Assembly: GCA_016702645.1 (NCBI GenBank)
Contig: JADJDP010000025.1
Coordinates: forward strand, 1 to 57,622
Length of the DNA stretch: 57,622 bases
Source of the DNA: Flavobacteriales bacterium
Lineage (GTDB): Bacteria > Bacteroidota > Bacteroidia > Flavobacteriales_F > PHOS-HE28
Direction of reading: 5' to 3'
Position 1 is the stretch's first letter. Each line of letters opens with the position of its first letter. Positions 33,954-42,098 of this stretch are shown in pieces. Below the pieces are notes generated by a model. The model was not told the DNA's origin and did no database searches. It saw only the letters and a list, made by a program, of their open reading frames with translations. A program made the translations under genes and the position numbers.

Positions 33954-34693
33954 TGGTTCGGTTTGCGGGCCCAAAGAACGAAACGAGTAGACCGTTGTGC
34001 ATCGAAGGGATCCCATGATGGCCCATCCGTGGTCTCCTCGATCACCAGCCCGGCGTTCACAGCCATGGCTTCCATCTCCTCCGGACGCAGTGCCTGTACT
34101 CGTTCCTCGAAACGGTGCACCGCGTCGCCATCGCTCACGGTGATGCGCTTCACCAGCACATCGTCCATCAATTGGCGTTGGATATGGAAACGAACCCCTT
34201 CTCGCTCCAACATTTCCTCTCCCACAAGGTCACGGACGACCGACAAGGTGTTCATGAAGTCCAGCACGAACCGGCCGCCCGGCTTCAATGCGGCAGCCAC
34301 GGCATGGAACACCTGTTGGTCATCGGCCGTGGTATCAAAATAACCCAGGCTGGTGAAGAGACAGCAGATACCGTCGAAAGCGTTGCGTGCGACCGGTTCG
34401 CGCATGTCGCCAACGCGGAGGTCCGCAGCAGGCACCATGACGCGGGCATCGGCAATGCTGGCTTCGGAAATGTCCAACCCCGTTGTGACCATGCCATGGT
34501 CCACGAAGTGCCGCACATGCCTTCCCCGGCCACAGGCAAGGTCCAGCACCGACGACCCTGTGGGCAATTGCCACCGCTCAAGGATACCCCCCACCCATTC
34601 GGCCGCATCGGCATCGTCGCGGTGGCCGTAGAGCAGAGAGTAGTACCGTGTGCCGAACCAGTGTCTATACCAACCCATCGTGGATCCGTGCAT
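33950..34693 (-). CDS. Class I SAM-dependent methyltransferase
   Basis: 247 residues; an in-frame start at 34678 (MGWYRHWFGTRYYSLLYGHR) is the more likely one because family proteins begin this way. Motif I is VLDLACGRGRHVRHF, followed by GLDISEASI, DMREP and LKPGGRFVLDFMN. These predict a soluble methyltransferase of unknown substrate. It forms a two-gene unit with the ZIP transporter (4-nt overlap) and is divergent from siaB. Confidence 0.88.
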   Translation of the reverse strand: MHGSTMGWYRHWFGTRYYSLLYGHRDDADAAEWVGGILERWQLPTGSSVLDLACGRGRHVRHFVDHGMVTTGLDISEASIADARVMVPAADLRVGDMREPVARNAFDGICCLFTSLGYFDTTADDQQVFHAVAAALKPGGRFVLDFMNTLSVVRDLVGEEMLEREGVRFHIQRQLMDDVLVKRITVSDGDAVHRFEERVQALRPEEMEAMAVNAGLVIEETTDGPSWDPFDAQRSTRFVLWARKPNQ

Positions 34694-34814
34694 CGGCGAA
34701 AGTAACCGGGGGCTTCACGGCGGGTTGACAATCGTGTGGAAAACTCCGTCCGCTGGGAGCAGTGGCATCCTCTCCATCGGGTTTGATTTGTGCAACTAGC
34801 TCCCGAACAAGCCC

Positions 34815-35381
34815 ATGTCAGGTATGTTGGATCGCGTGCATGACCTGTACGATGAACTCGAGCGGCATCGCGTGATGCTCTCGTTCAAAGGCGAACTCAG
34901 TCCCGAACTCATCACCGTGGTGCTGGGTTTGGTGGAGCGCAAGCTCGACGCGATCGAACCGGATGCCAAGTCACGCAAGCGGGTGTTCAACGTGGTGGTG
35001 GAATGCCTGCAGAACCTCTATCACCACAACGCGAACCTGCGTGTGGAAGGTGATGGTACCCAGCCGACGAAAGATCCGCACGGCGTGGTGATGATCGCGC
35101 ATGCCGACACGGGCTACTCGGTGCTCACCGGTAACTTCATGGTCGGAGGCGAAGTGCAGCAGTTGAAGGAGCACTTGGATCGCATCAACTCGGCAACTCC
35201 GGACGATCTGCGTGAATGGTACCGTGCAAAACTCTCGGACGGGACCTATTCCGCTGCTGGAGGAGGCGGATTGGGCATGATCGATATCGCACGGCGCAGT
35301 GGCGGCAAGCTCGAGTACGCCTTCGTCCCGTACGACCGGGACAGCGCCTTCTTCAGCCTCAACGTGAACGTGACCACTTAG
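34815..35381 (+). CDS. siaB: SiaB family protein kinase
   Basis: 188 residues. A GHKL-type kinase of the SiaABCD partner-switch system, which in Pseudomonas phosphorylates the STAS-like protein SiaC. The N-box is VFNVVVECLQNLYHH and the G-box is GGGGLGMIDIARRSGG. The start at 34815 (MSGMLDRVHDLYDELERHR) is the only good one. It is followed 16 nt later by its expected substrate, the SiaC-type protein. The phosphatase SiaA and the diguanylate cyclase SiaD are not present in the window. Confidence 0.92.
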   Translation: MSGMLDRVHDLYDELERHRVMLSFKGELSPELITVVLGLVERKLDAIEPDAKSRKRVFNVVVECLQNLYHHNANLRVEGDGTQPTKDPHGVVMIAHADTGYSVLTGNFMVGGEVQQLKEHLDRINSATPDDLREWYRAKLSDGTYSAAGGGGLGMIDIARRSGGKLEYAFVPYDRDSAFFSLNVNVTT

Positions 35382-35397
35382 AACAGACCAGAACAGC

Positions 35398-35790
35398 ATG
35401 GAACCGCTCCAACTCGAAGGCTCTCCCAAGACCCCGTATGTGCATTTCGATCCCGCAACAGGATTGCTCGAACTCAAGGGCCGTTCGATCCCCGAGAACA
35501 GCATCGATTTCTACAAACCGTTGATCGATTGGATCGATAAGTACGGGCGCACCCCCAATAGCAAGACCGCCCTGCACGTGCAACTGGAGTACTTCAATAC
35601 CAGTTCCTCCAAATGCATCCTGGACGTGTTCAAGAAACTGGAGGCCATCCGCGCCGGTGGCACGGAGGTGACCGTGCTCTGGCACTACGAAGCCGATGAT
35701 GAGGACATGCTCGAAGCTGGCGAGGACTACGCGGGCATCATCAACGTCCCCTTCAAGATGATCCAGATCGCCGAGGTGGACGGCCAGTAG
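35398..35790 (+). CDS. siaC: SiaC family regulatory phosphoprotein (DUF1987)
   Basis: 130 residues, full length. The family block LEGSPKTPYVHFDPATGLLE and SIPENSIDFYKPLIDWIDKY is clear. EYFNTSSSKCILDVFKKLEA carries the Thr that SiaB-type kinases phosphorylate in known systems. Unphosphorylated SiaC activates the diguanylate cyclase SiaD in Pseudomonas. Here the downstream target is unknown. The stop lies 10 nt from the stop of the converging ABC transporter gene. Confidence 0.93.
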   Translation: MEPLQLEGSPKTPYVHFDPATGLLELKGRSIPENSIDFYKPLIDWIDKYGRTPNSKTALHVQLEYFNTSSSKCILDVFKKLEAIRAGGTEVTVLWHYEADDEDMLEAGEDYAGIINVPFKMIQIAEVDGQ

Positions 35791-35800
35791 CCGCCGTTGA

Positions 35801-38800
35801 TCATCGACCGGTCTTCGCCGGGAACCACGCCATGAAGCGTGGGAAGATCTCCGCGTAGAGCGCAGCGCAAAGCAACAGGGACATTCCCCACAACACGAGC
35901 ATGTTGGCCCACAAGGTGGGCATGCGCATACCGAAAAGCCACTTGCTCGGCGCATAGAACTGTGCACCGAAAAAGCCGCTGTGCGCTGGTTCCAGGTAGA
36001 TCGGGTCGTTCTTCTGCACCAGTTCGCCGTCGTACGCCACGATCACATGCACGTCGTTCTTGTTGGTGACAACGTCGGCCAGGCTTTCATTGCGGTAGCG
36101 ATCGAGCAACGCGAAATACTCGCCACGCTGCTCCGGTGTTGAAGTGAGCGCCGCGATGCGCTGCTCCTTCTGTCGCTCAGCTTCCTTGTAGGCGGTGCGA
36201 TAGTGGTCCACCAACACCTGCAGGCTCTCTTCAACCTTGTCCAGGGTACCCTCCTTCACACGCTCAGGCACCAGTTGGTCCATCGCCGGGAAGCTGAAGC
36301 CCGCGAGGTGCTGCGTTTCCTTGGTGAGTTCGTTGCGCAAGAGCGATAGCTCGTAGGCCACATCCACGTTGTCCCCTTGGCCACGCAGAGCGCGTCGTAC
36401 CTCGCCCACGCTGTTCTGCAGCTCGCGCACCCACAGGTCCTTCTTCCAATTCGCCGTCTTCATCCGCTGGTCGAAGGCATAGAAGTTCCGCTCGTACGGG
36501 TTTTCCATGAACTGCGTCACCGCCAGGCCCTCGTACGCCCAACGGGAAGCCATCACATTGCCGATCCACGACACGCTCTTCTGTGAAGCGAACCAGGGGT
36601 GCAGCTTGTCGAACTTGACGATGATACCGCTGAACAGCAACTGGGGTATGATCAATACGGGAATGAGGATGTAGATCACCTTGGCGCTATTGAAGCTCGC
36701 GCTCACATTGAGACCAAGGGCGTTCGCGAAGCACGACACGCTGAAGAGCAACAACCAATGTGCCCAGCCCAGGCTGTCTATACCAAGTACTGCGTTGCCC
36801 ACCAACACGAACAGGCCTGTCTGTACGGCACTGATCAGGAACATGAGACCCAATTTGCTCACCAGATAGCTGAGCCAGCTCAGGTCGAGGAACTTCTCCC
36901 GCTGCAGGATCTTGCGATCACGGATGATCTCTTCCGCGCTCACGGTGAGGCCCAGGAACAGCGCCACGATGACCGCGATGAAGAGGTATTGCGGCAGGTT
37001 GTCGTTCTCGCGGAAGATGTACGCACCCGCCGTTCCATCGCCGGTGCGGTAGTACTTGAGGAAGAAGGCCATGACGAATGCCAGGACCGGTGCTTCCAAC
37101 AAGTTGATCAACACGTACTGGCGGTTGGCCAGCTTGCTCAAGAGGTCCCGCTTGAAATAGACCTTCAGCTGGCGGACCTTGTCCGGTATGGCGAAGGTGC
37201 TCTTGGGCACGCTCCGTTCATCCGGCACCTGGGCCACGCGCACTTCCATCTGTGCACGGAACACCTCGTTCCACGCTTCCGGACTGATGCGCCGCTGGTC
37301 GGTCTCGTTACCGTACTCGTCCACGAGCCTTGCCTCGAGAATGTTGAAGATCTGCTCCGGGTTCACATTGCCGCAAGCCTGGCACTGGCCCACATCGCTG
37401 TTCACCTGGCCGGTCACCTTCTTGAAGTACACCACGGCATCCACCGGATCACCGTAGTAGACAGGATGCCCTTCCTGGTCCATGAGGAGCAAGCGATCGA
37501 AGAGCTTGAAGATGTCGGAGGATGGTTGGTGGATCACCACGAAGACGAGCCGACCCTTGAGGGCCAGCTCCTTCAGCAGGTCCATGATGTTCTCGGAATC
37601 GCGCGAGCTGAGGCCGCTGGTGGGTTCGTCCACGAAGAGCACGCTCGGTTCGCGGATCAATTCCAGCGCGATGTTCAGCCGCTTCCGCTGGCCACCACTG
37701 ATGGTCTTCTCCAACGGGCTTCCCACTTTGAGGTCCTTGGTCTCGTACAGACCCAGCGACTGTAGCATACGCAACACGCGTTCGCTCACTTGCTCATTGG
37801 TCTGGTCCCCGAAGCAGAGCTTGGCATTGAAAAAGAGGTTCTGATAGACCGTGAGTTCCTCGATCAACAGATCGTCCTGGCTCACATGGCCGATCACACC
37901 GCGTATGCGATCGCGTTCGGCGTGCACATCGATCCCATTGATGGTGACGCGACCACGGCTCGGCTTCAGGTTGCCGTTGAGCACGTTCAACAAGGTGCTC
38001 TTTCCACTCCCGCTGCCACCCATGATGCCGATGAGCTTGCCCGCTGCTTCGGCGAGGTGCAGCTCGCGCAATCCGAGCCTCCCATTGGGGAAGGTGTATT
38101 CGATCGCGTCGGCCTTGAAGACGATGCGCGGCCGTCCTACGCGGCTCATGAAGGCCTGCAGGATATCGCTGTAATAGATGGGCACCCCGTTGGGCGGGCG
38201 CACACTGCTACCGTTGCTGAGCACATAGTGCCCGTCATGGCCCATGCGCTGGCCGTTCAGCAGCACATCGTCCGTGCCGGTGTAACGCATCAGGTACAGG
38301 TTCACGCTGGGCACATGCAGCACCCTCAATTCACCATCGAGGCCGTGCGCGTGCAAGTGCTTTGCTTCCTGGAAACCGCTCTCGACGGCAGCGTTGATGT
38401 AAAGGAGATGATTGGCATCCTCCCTCACCTTCTCCACGCCACAAACGAAAGCCCGGCATCGGATGAAGTCCTCCTGGCCGATGTTGAACGTCTCGGCCAC
38501 GGTGGTCACGAACTCCGTCTCTTGTTCCGTGGAAGTACCATCGGCGTGGATGAACTCCAGCAGGTGGATGAGCACCACGAACTTCTGGCGCTGGTTCAGT
38601 TCCTCGTTCACCTGGGTGCAGATCCTCAGGACCTTCACCGAGTTGAGCGAAGTGCGCTTGCGCCCGTTCCGGCTGGCACCACCGCTCGCGTGGAAGGCCT
38701 GTACGAAGGCTTGGTAGCGGGCCATGTGCGCTGCCGCCGTTTCAGGGCTGAACTGCTTGCGCAGGAAGCGCTCGAGTATCACCGCGTTCTCAGGACGTGC

Positions 38801-38875
38801 TCCTTCCGCCACGGCATCGCCTTTGGCGATGATGGCGAACAATTGCAGCAGGGCCTTGAGGATCTTCTCGCTCAT
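35801..38875 (-). CDS. ABCG-type ABC transporter with TerB-like and FHA-like N-terminal regions
   Basis: 1024 residues, intact. Residues about 1-155 resemble a helical TerB-like domain (KFVVLIHLLEFIHADGTSTE). Residues about 175-240 look FHA-like (LYLMRYTGTDDVLLNGQRMG). The ATPase has Walker A GGSGSGKST near residue 285, signature ISGGQRKRLNIALE and Walker B VLFVDEPTSGLSS. A CQACGN segment follows near residue 490. The permease part has about six helices with a long coiled extracytoplasmic-type insertion (KEAERQKEQRIAAL). Such half-transporters dimerise; the substrate is unknown. A terminator separates it from the upstream gene. Confidence 0.9.
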   Translation of the reverse strand: MSEKILKALLQLFAIIAKGDAVAEGARPENAVILERFLRKQFSPETAAAHMARYQAFVQAFHASGGASRNGRKRTSLNSVKVLRICTQVNEELNQRQKFVVLIHLLEFIHADGTSTEQETEFVTTVAETFNIGQEDFIRCRAFVCGVEKVREDANHLLYINAAVESGFQEAKHLHAHGLDGELRVLHVPSVNLYLMRYTGTDDVLLNGQRMGHDGHYVLSNGSSVRPPNGVPIYYSDILQAFMSRVGRPRIVFKADAIEYTFPNGRLGLRELHLAEAAGKLIGIMGGSGSGKSTLLNVLNGNLKPSRGRVTINGIDVHAERDRIRGVIGHVSQDDLLIEELTVYQNLFFNAKLCFGDQTNEQVSERVLRMLQSLGLYETKDLKVGSPLEKTISGGQRKRLNIALELIREPSVLFVDEPTSGLSSRDSENIMDLLKELALKGRLVFVVIHQPSSDIFKLFDRLLLMDQEGHPVYYGDPVDAVVYFKKVTGQVNSDVGQCQACGNVNPEQIFNILEARLVDEYGNETDQRRISPEAWNEVFRAQMEVRVAQVPDERSVPKSTFAIPDKVRQLKVYFKRDLLSKLANRQYVLINLLEAPVLAFVMAFFLKYYRTGDGTAGAYIFRENDNLPQYLFIAVIVALFLGLTVSAEEIIRDRKILQREKFLDLSWLSYLVSKLGLMFLISAVQTGLFVLVGNAVLGIDSLGWAHWLLLFSVSCFANALGLNVSASFNSAKVIYILIPVLIIPQLLFSGIIVKFDKLHPWFASQKSVSWIGNVMASRWAYEGLAVTQFMENPYERNFYAFDQRMKTANWKKDLWVRELQNSVGEVRRALRGQGDNVDVAYELSLLRNELTKETQHLAGFSFPAMDQLVPERVKEGTLDKVEESLQVLVDHYRTAYKEAERQKEQRIAALTSTPEQRGEYFALLDRYRNESLADVVTNKNDVHVIVAYDGELVQKNDPIYLEPAHSGFFGAQFYAPSKWLFGMRMPTLWANMLVLWGMSLLLCAALYAEIFPRFMAWFPAKTGR

Positions 38876-38907
38876 GCGTTCCGTCTCCCGGGGACCCGAA
38901 TGGTCCC

Positions 38908-38939
38908 AAAAAGAGCGCCCCTCTCAACGGGAGGGGCGC
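38908..38939 (-). terminator. Rho-independent terminator upstream of the ABC transporter
   Basis: Arms GCGCCCCTC and GAGGGGCGC (9 bp) with a 7-nt loop. On the minus strand the stem is followed by TCTTTTT. It ends the transcript of the two secreted-protein genes before the ABC transporter gene begins. Confidence 0.85.
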
Positions 38940-38966
38940 CAAAAAGTTCCGGGGGAACTAACGCAG

Positions 38967-39383
38967 CTACTTCTTGAAGCCGATGAGCAGCACGGCACAG
39001 CCGCTGCCCGCCTTGGAAGCATCGAGGTTCGCCTCCATGGTCACATCGATGGTACCGGCCACGGCAAGGTCCCAAAACGGTGAATTCTGGTGGTCCTTAT
39101 TGGTGAACAGGATGTTGTGCTGCTTGTCGTACACGGTGAAGAGCAGATTCCCATCGGTCTCCCCACTGCACGCCGCCACACGGTAGGTGGTGCCGCCGAA
39201 AAGGGTGAGATCGAAGGTGGCTGTTTCATCACCTTGAAGGAGTGCACGATAGAACTGGCCATCGGGAATGTAGTTGGCCGTGATGTGCTGCTCGCAACGT
39301 GCGGCAATCGGCTCGCAAAGCCCTTGGGCGGAAACGCTCGTGGCGACGGCCAGGATCAGCGTGGTGAGGATGGTCCTGTTCAT
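38967..39383 (-). CDS. Small secreted protein, unknown function
   Basis: 138 residues. The signal peptide (MNRTILTTLILAVATSVSAQ) is cleaved before GLCEPIAARCEQHITANYIP. The mature part is a single beta-rich domain (DETATFDLTLFGGTTYRVAA; VYDKQHNILFTNKDHQNSPF). Three or four cysteines could form disulphides. It is 2 nt downstream of the lipoprotein gene and shares its terminator. I do not recognise the family. Confidence 0.75.
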   Translation of the reverse strand: MNRTILTTLILAVATSVSAQGLCEPIAARCEQHITANYIPDGQFYRALLQGDETATFDLTLFGGTTYRVAACSGETDGNLLFTVYDKQHNILFTNKDHQNSPFWDLAVAGTIDVTMEANLDASKAGSGCAVLLIGFKK

Positions 39384-39385
39384 GT

Positions 39386-40288
39386 TCAGGCGAGGATCAT
39401 GTTACGAATGGCGGTGACCTTGGCGGTGATGGTGGCGACCTTCTCGGCCGGTATGCTCACCTGCGTGGTGCTGTTGATGAAGGTGGTCTTCGCAGCGGCA
39501 TCTGTCACCGGCTCTGCGAACGTGTACGTGCTTGTTACAGCGCTGAACTCCGCTTGAAGGTCCTTCATCGCCTTCAACATCTCGGCGGCCATTCCCTCCT
39601 TATCACTGGCTTCGATCAATTGAACGAGCGCGTCCAGTGTGCTTTTCTGCTCCCCGATGCGGTTCACCATCGCTTGGTCCTTCAACGCAGCGGCATCGCT
39701 CACCGTGAGGTAGAGCGATTCCACCCAGCCCCCTGCAAGCACCAACGCGCTCACGTCCTCGCTCTCGTTCATCTTCAGGTATTGGTCCGCCGCGCGGAAA
39801 GCCGTACCGCTGAGGCGGAGCAAACTATCCTCGTTGTTCATGCTGCTCTTGAACCGATCTAACAGGGTGCGATCGAAAGCGTTCGTGACACCCAGTTGTC
39901 CACCCAACTTCTCAATGGCTTGCATGGTGGCCATGGCGCGTGCACCGTCCTTGTGAACCGTTACATATGCGAGGTCGGCCCCATACACGCCGAGCGCCAA
40001 GCTCTGGGCCACCTTGGTCGTGAGGGTTCCTCCTTTCTCCAACGGAGCGGTGAGGTCCTTCTGGTACTTGAGCCCTGCCTTGCGCATGGCCAATGCCGTT
40101 TGCGCTGGGGATGGAATACTGAAGAGCTTGCCCCCGATGCCGATGATCTCGGAGTCCTTGGTGGGCTGTTCGGTGGCGAGGCTATCAGTGCCGGTGCCGT
40201 CGCCCTCGGTACCCGAGCCGCCGCATGCGGCTAGCAAGAGGCTGATGCCGAGACCCAGCGTGATGGAATATGAGTGGAACGCTGCCAT
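39386..40288 (-). CDS. Lipoprotein, helical repeat-like, unknown function
   Basis: 300 residues from the start at 40288 (MAAFHSYSITLGLGISLLLA), with lipobox LLAACG near residue 22. An acidic linker (GTEGDGTGTDSLATEQP) follows. The rest is mostly helical (TLDALVQLIEASDKEGMAAE; EMLKAMKDLQAEFSAVTSTY). The upstream extension of the frame is unlikely to be coding. It forms a two-gene unit with the small secreted protein, with a TAccTTCG promoter-like box ahead. Confidence 0.75.
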   Translation of the reverse strand: MAAFHSYSITLGLGISLLLAACGGSGTEGDGTGTDSLATEQPTKDSEIIGIGGKLFSIPSPAQTALAMRKAGLKYQKDLTAPLEKGGTLTTKVAQSLALGVYGADLAYVTVHKDGARAMATMQAIEKLGGQLGVTNAFDRTLLDRFKSSMNNEDSLLRLSGTAFRAADQYLKMNESEDVSALVLAGGWVESLYLTVSDAAALKDQAMVNRIGEQKSTLDALVQLIEASDKEGMAAEMLKAMKDLQAEFSAVTSTYTFAEPVTDAAAKTTFINSTTQVSIPAEKVATITAKVTAIRNMILA

Positions 40289-40319
40289 GCTTGCGGAAAA
40301 TGAGGTGGAGTTGCGGCAC

Positions 40320-40327
40320 CGAAGGTA
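40320..40327 (-). promoter_or_regulatory. TAccTTCG promoter-like box before the lipoprotein gene
   Basis: One mismatch to TAnnTTTG, 32 nt before the ATG at 40288 on the minus strand. Confidence 0.35.
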
Positions 40328-40391
40328 GCCGCGTGCACCTGCGTGCTTTGCACAGAGGGTGTCACTTTTCAACAAGCCCGGACTAACCGCT

Positions 40392-41718
40392 TCAGCGAGC
40401 TGCGGAAGTTCCCTTCCTGCGCTGGGCCCATTGGCCGTACCAGCCGATGAAGAGATAGCACGGAACACAGATCCAGTAGGCGTTCTGTGCAGGTGCAGCG
40501 TCGCTCGGACCCGCGATCAATGTCCAGATCGGCATCACCAATGCACCGCCCAAAATGGCCATGATGAGCATGGCGGATCCCGACTTGGTGTGCGGCCCCA
40601 AGCCGGAAATGGCCAACGGCCAGATGGCCGGCCACATCAGCGCATTGCCCAGGCCCATCAATGCCACGAACACAACGCTCATGGGTAATTGTGCCCAAAC
40701 CAATTGGAAGGCTGCGAAGTCGAAGATGGGTATCGTCACGATGCGGTCCAAGGAGGTATATACTGCGCCCACCGCACATAGAAGACCCACGATCGCCGAT
40801 AGGAACAGGGCCCGTGCCTGCGAGAGGTAACGTGGTATCGCAATAATGCCGATGATGTAGCCGGCGAGCATTGCAGTGAGCGTGAGGCTCGTGAGGAGCT
40901 TGGCAACGGAAAGGGGTGTACCCGTACGACCCGCGTAGACCGGGATGCTGTCGCCGGCAAGCACTTCAACACCCACATAAAGGAACAACGCAAGAACCCC
41001 CCAAGAGAGTTGAGGGATGCTTCAAAGCACCGACCCAGGATCCGCCGCCATCGTTCTCTCCTTCCGCTTCCACCTCGGGCAATGGAGACCATCGCACCAT
41101 GATCGCCAGACCTGCGAGGACGAGCGCCATGACCGAGTAGGGCCCCACCACACGCAACGCCAGTCGGTCCAATTGTGCGGCACGATCGGCATCGCTGAGC
41201 CCTTCCAATCCAGCTGTGAAAACATCCGCATCAGCAAGGACGAGCGCACCAAGGATCATGGGTGCCAGGATCCCGGCCACCTTGTTGCAGATGCCCATGA
41301 TGCTGATGCGTCGTGCAGCACTTTCCAACGGACCCACGATGGTGATATATGGATTGCTCGCCGTCTGCAACAAGGTGAGCCCCGAGCCGATGATGAAGAG
41401 CCCCAACAGAAAGAGCGGATACGATCGGGCGTACGCCGCAGGAACGAAGAGCAGAGCACCAGCCGCCATTCCCAAAAGGCCAACGGTCATTCCGTTCTTG
41501 AAGCCGGTGCGGCCGAGCACCCAGGACATGGGAAGGGCCATCACGAAATAGGAGATGTAGAACGCGAAGGTCACCAAGGATGCTTGCAGATCCGTGAGAC
41601 CACACGCCAAGCGGAGGTAGGGGATCAGCGTGCCATTGAGCCACGTGACGAAACCGAAGATGAAGAACAGCGCGCCGAGGATGATCACGGCGGCGGTGGT
41701 GCGTGAAGTGTTCTGCAT
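40392..41718 (-). CDS. Sugar MFS transporter, FucP/GluP-like, one frameshift
   Basis: About 440 residues, twelve helices. The start at 41718 (MQNTSRTTAAVIILGALFFI) leads into FGFVTWLNGTLIPYLRLACG, the first-helix signature of FucP-type sugar:H+ symporters, and GSGLTLLQTASNPYITIVGP, the conserved NPY motif. The C-terminal half (YVGVEVLAGDSIPVYAGRTG; MGLGNALMWPAIWPLAISGL) continues in another frame after a shift near 40990-41000. The substrate is probably a hexose or fucose. It is monocistronic. Confidence 0.9.
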
Positions 41719-41758
41719 GGCGTGGGATCGCGGGTGAAAGTAGAGCCACCCCGAACGC

Positions 41759-41785
41759 ACGAGGCGGACCCATGGTCCGCCTCGT
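41759..41785. terminator. Hairpin with 11-bp stem between small gene and MFS gene
   Basis: ACGAGGCGGAC, loop CCATG, then GTCCGCCTCGT. Both flanking genes are on the minus strand, so it would end the upstream small-protein transcript. Confidence 0.7.
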
Positions 41786-41826
41786 ACACAATGCATTGTC
41801 GATGTCCCTGACCGGGACCGCTTCTC

Positions 41827-41985
41827 CTACCAGTTGAGCGACTTCTTGTAATAGCGGGGGAACTTCACGCGCTTGCGCATCTCTTGGTAGTACTTGCTCC
41901 AGATCGGCGTGCGGGTATCGTACACTGTACCTTCCTCCACACGCTTGCCTTCCTCGGTTTCATCTTGCTTCTTCTTGCGTGCCAT
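41827..41985 (-). CDS. Small basic protein, 52 residues
   Basis: Starts at 41985 (MARKKKQDETEEGKRVEEGT) and ends in a strongly patterned tail (WSKYYQEMRKRVKFPRYYKK followed by SLNW). It is soluble, with an acidic-basic mixed N-terminus and aromatic-basic C-terminus. It has its own hairpin after the stop and is divergent from priA with 113 nt between. I do not recognise a family. The longer upstream open frame lacks coding character. Confidence 0.6.
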   Translation of the reverse strand: MARKKKQDETEEGKRVEEGTVYDTRTPIWSKYYQEMRKRVKFPRYYKKSLNW

Positions 41986-42076
41986 GACCAACAGACAACT
42001 GAACTCGGGAAAATGTTGCTTTCGCCGGGGAAGCCCCGCCGGTCTTACGATCCTGTGACGGATCCGGCACTTGGCC

Positions 42077-42084
42077 CACCTTTG
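42077..42084 (+). promoter_or_regulatory. CAccTTTG promoter-like box before priA
   Basis: One mismatch to TAnnTTTG, 14 nt before the ATG at 42099; the implied leader is under 10 nt. Confidence 0.3.
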
Positions 42085-42098
42085 GGGCAACACCATCC

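Noticed and set aside
36599..38977. Long plus-strand open frames (388 and 395 codons) opposite the ABC transporter
   Set aside because: They are rich in His, Glu and Val without domains, as expected for shadows of a GC-rich gene. The minus strand carries all ABC motifs.
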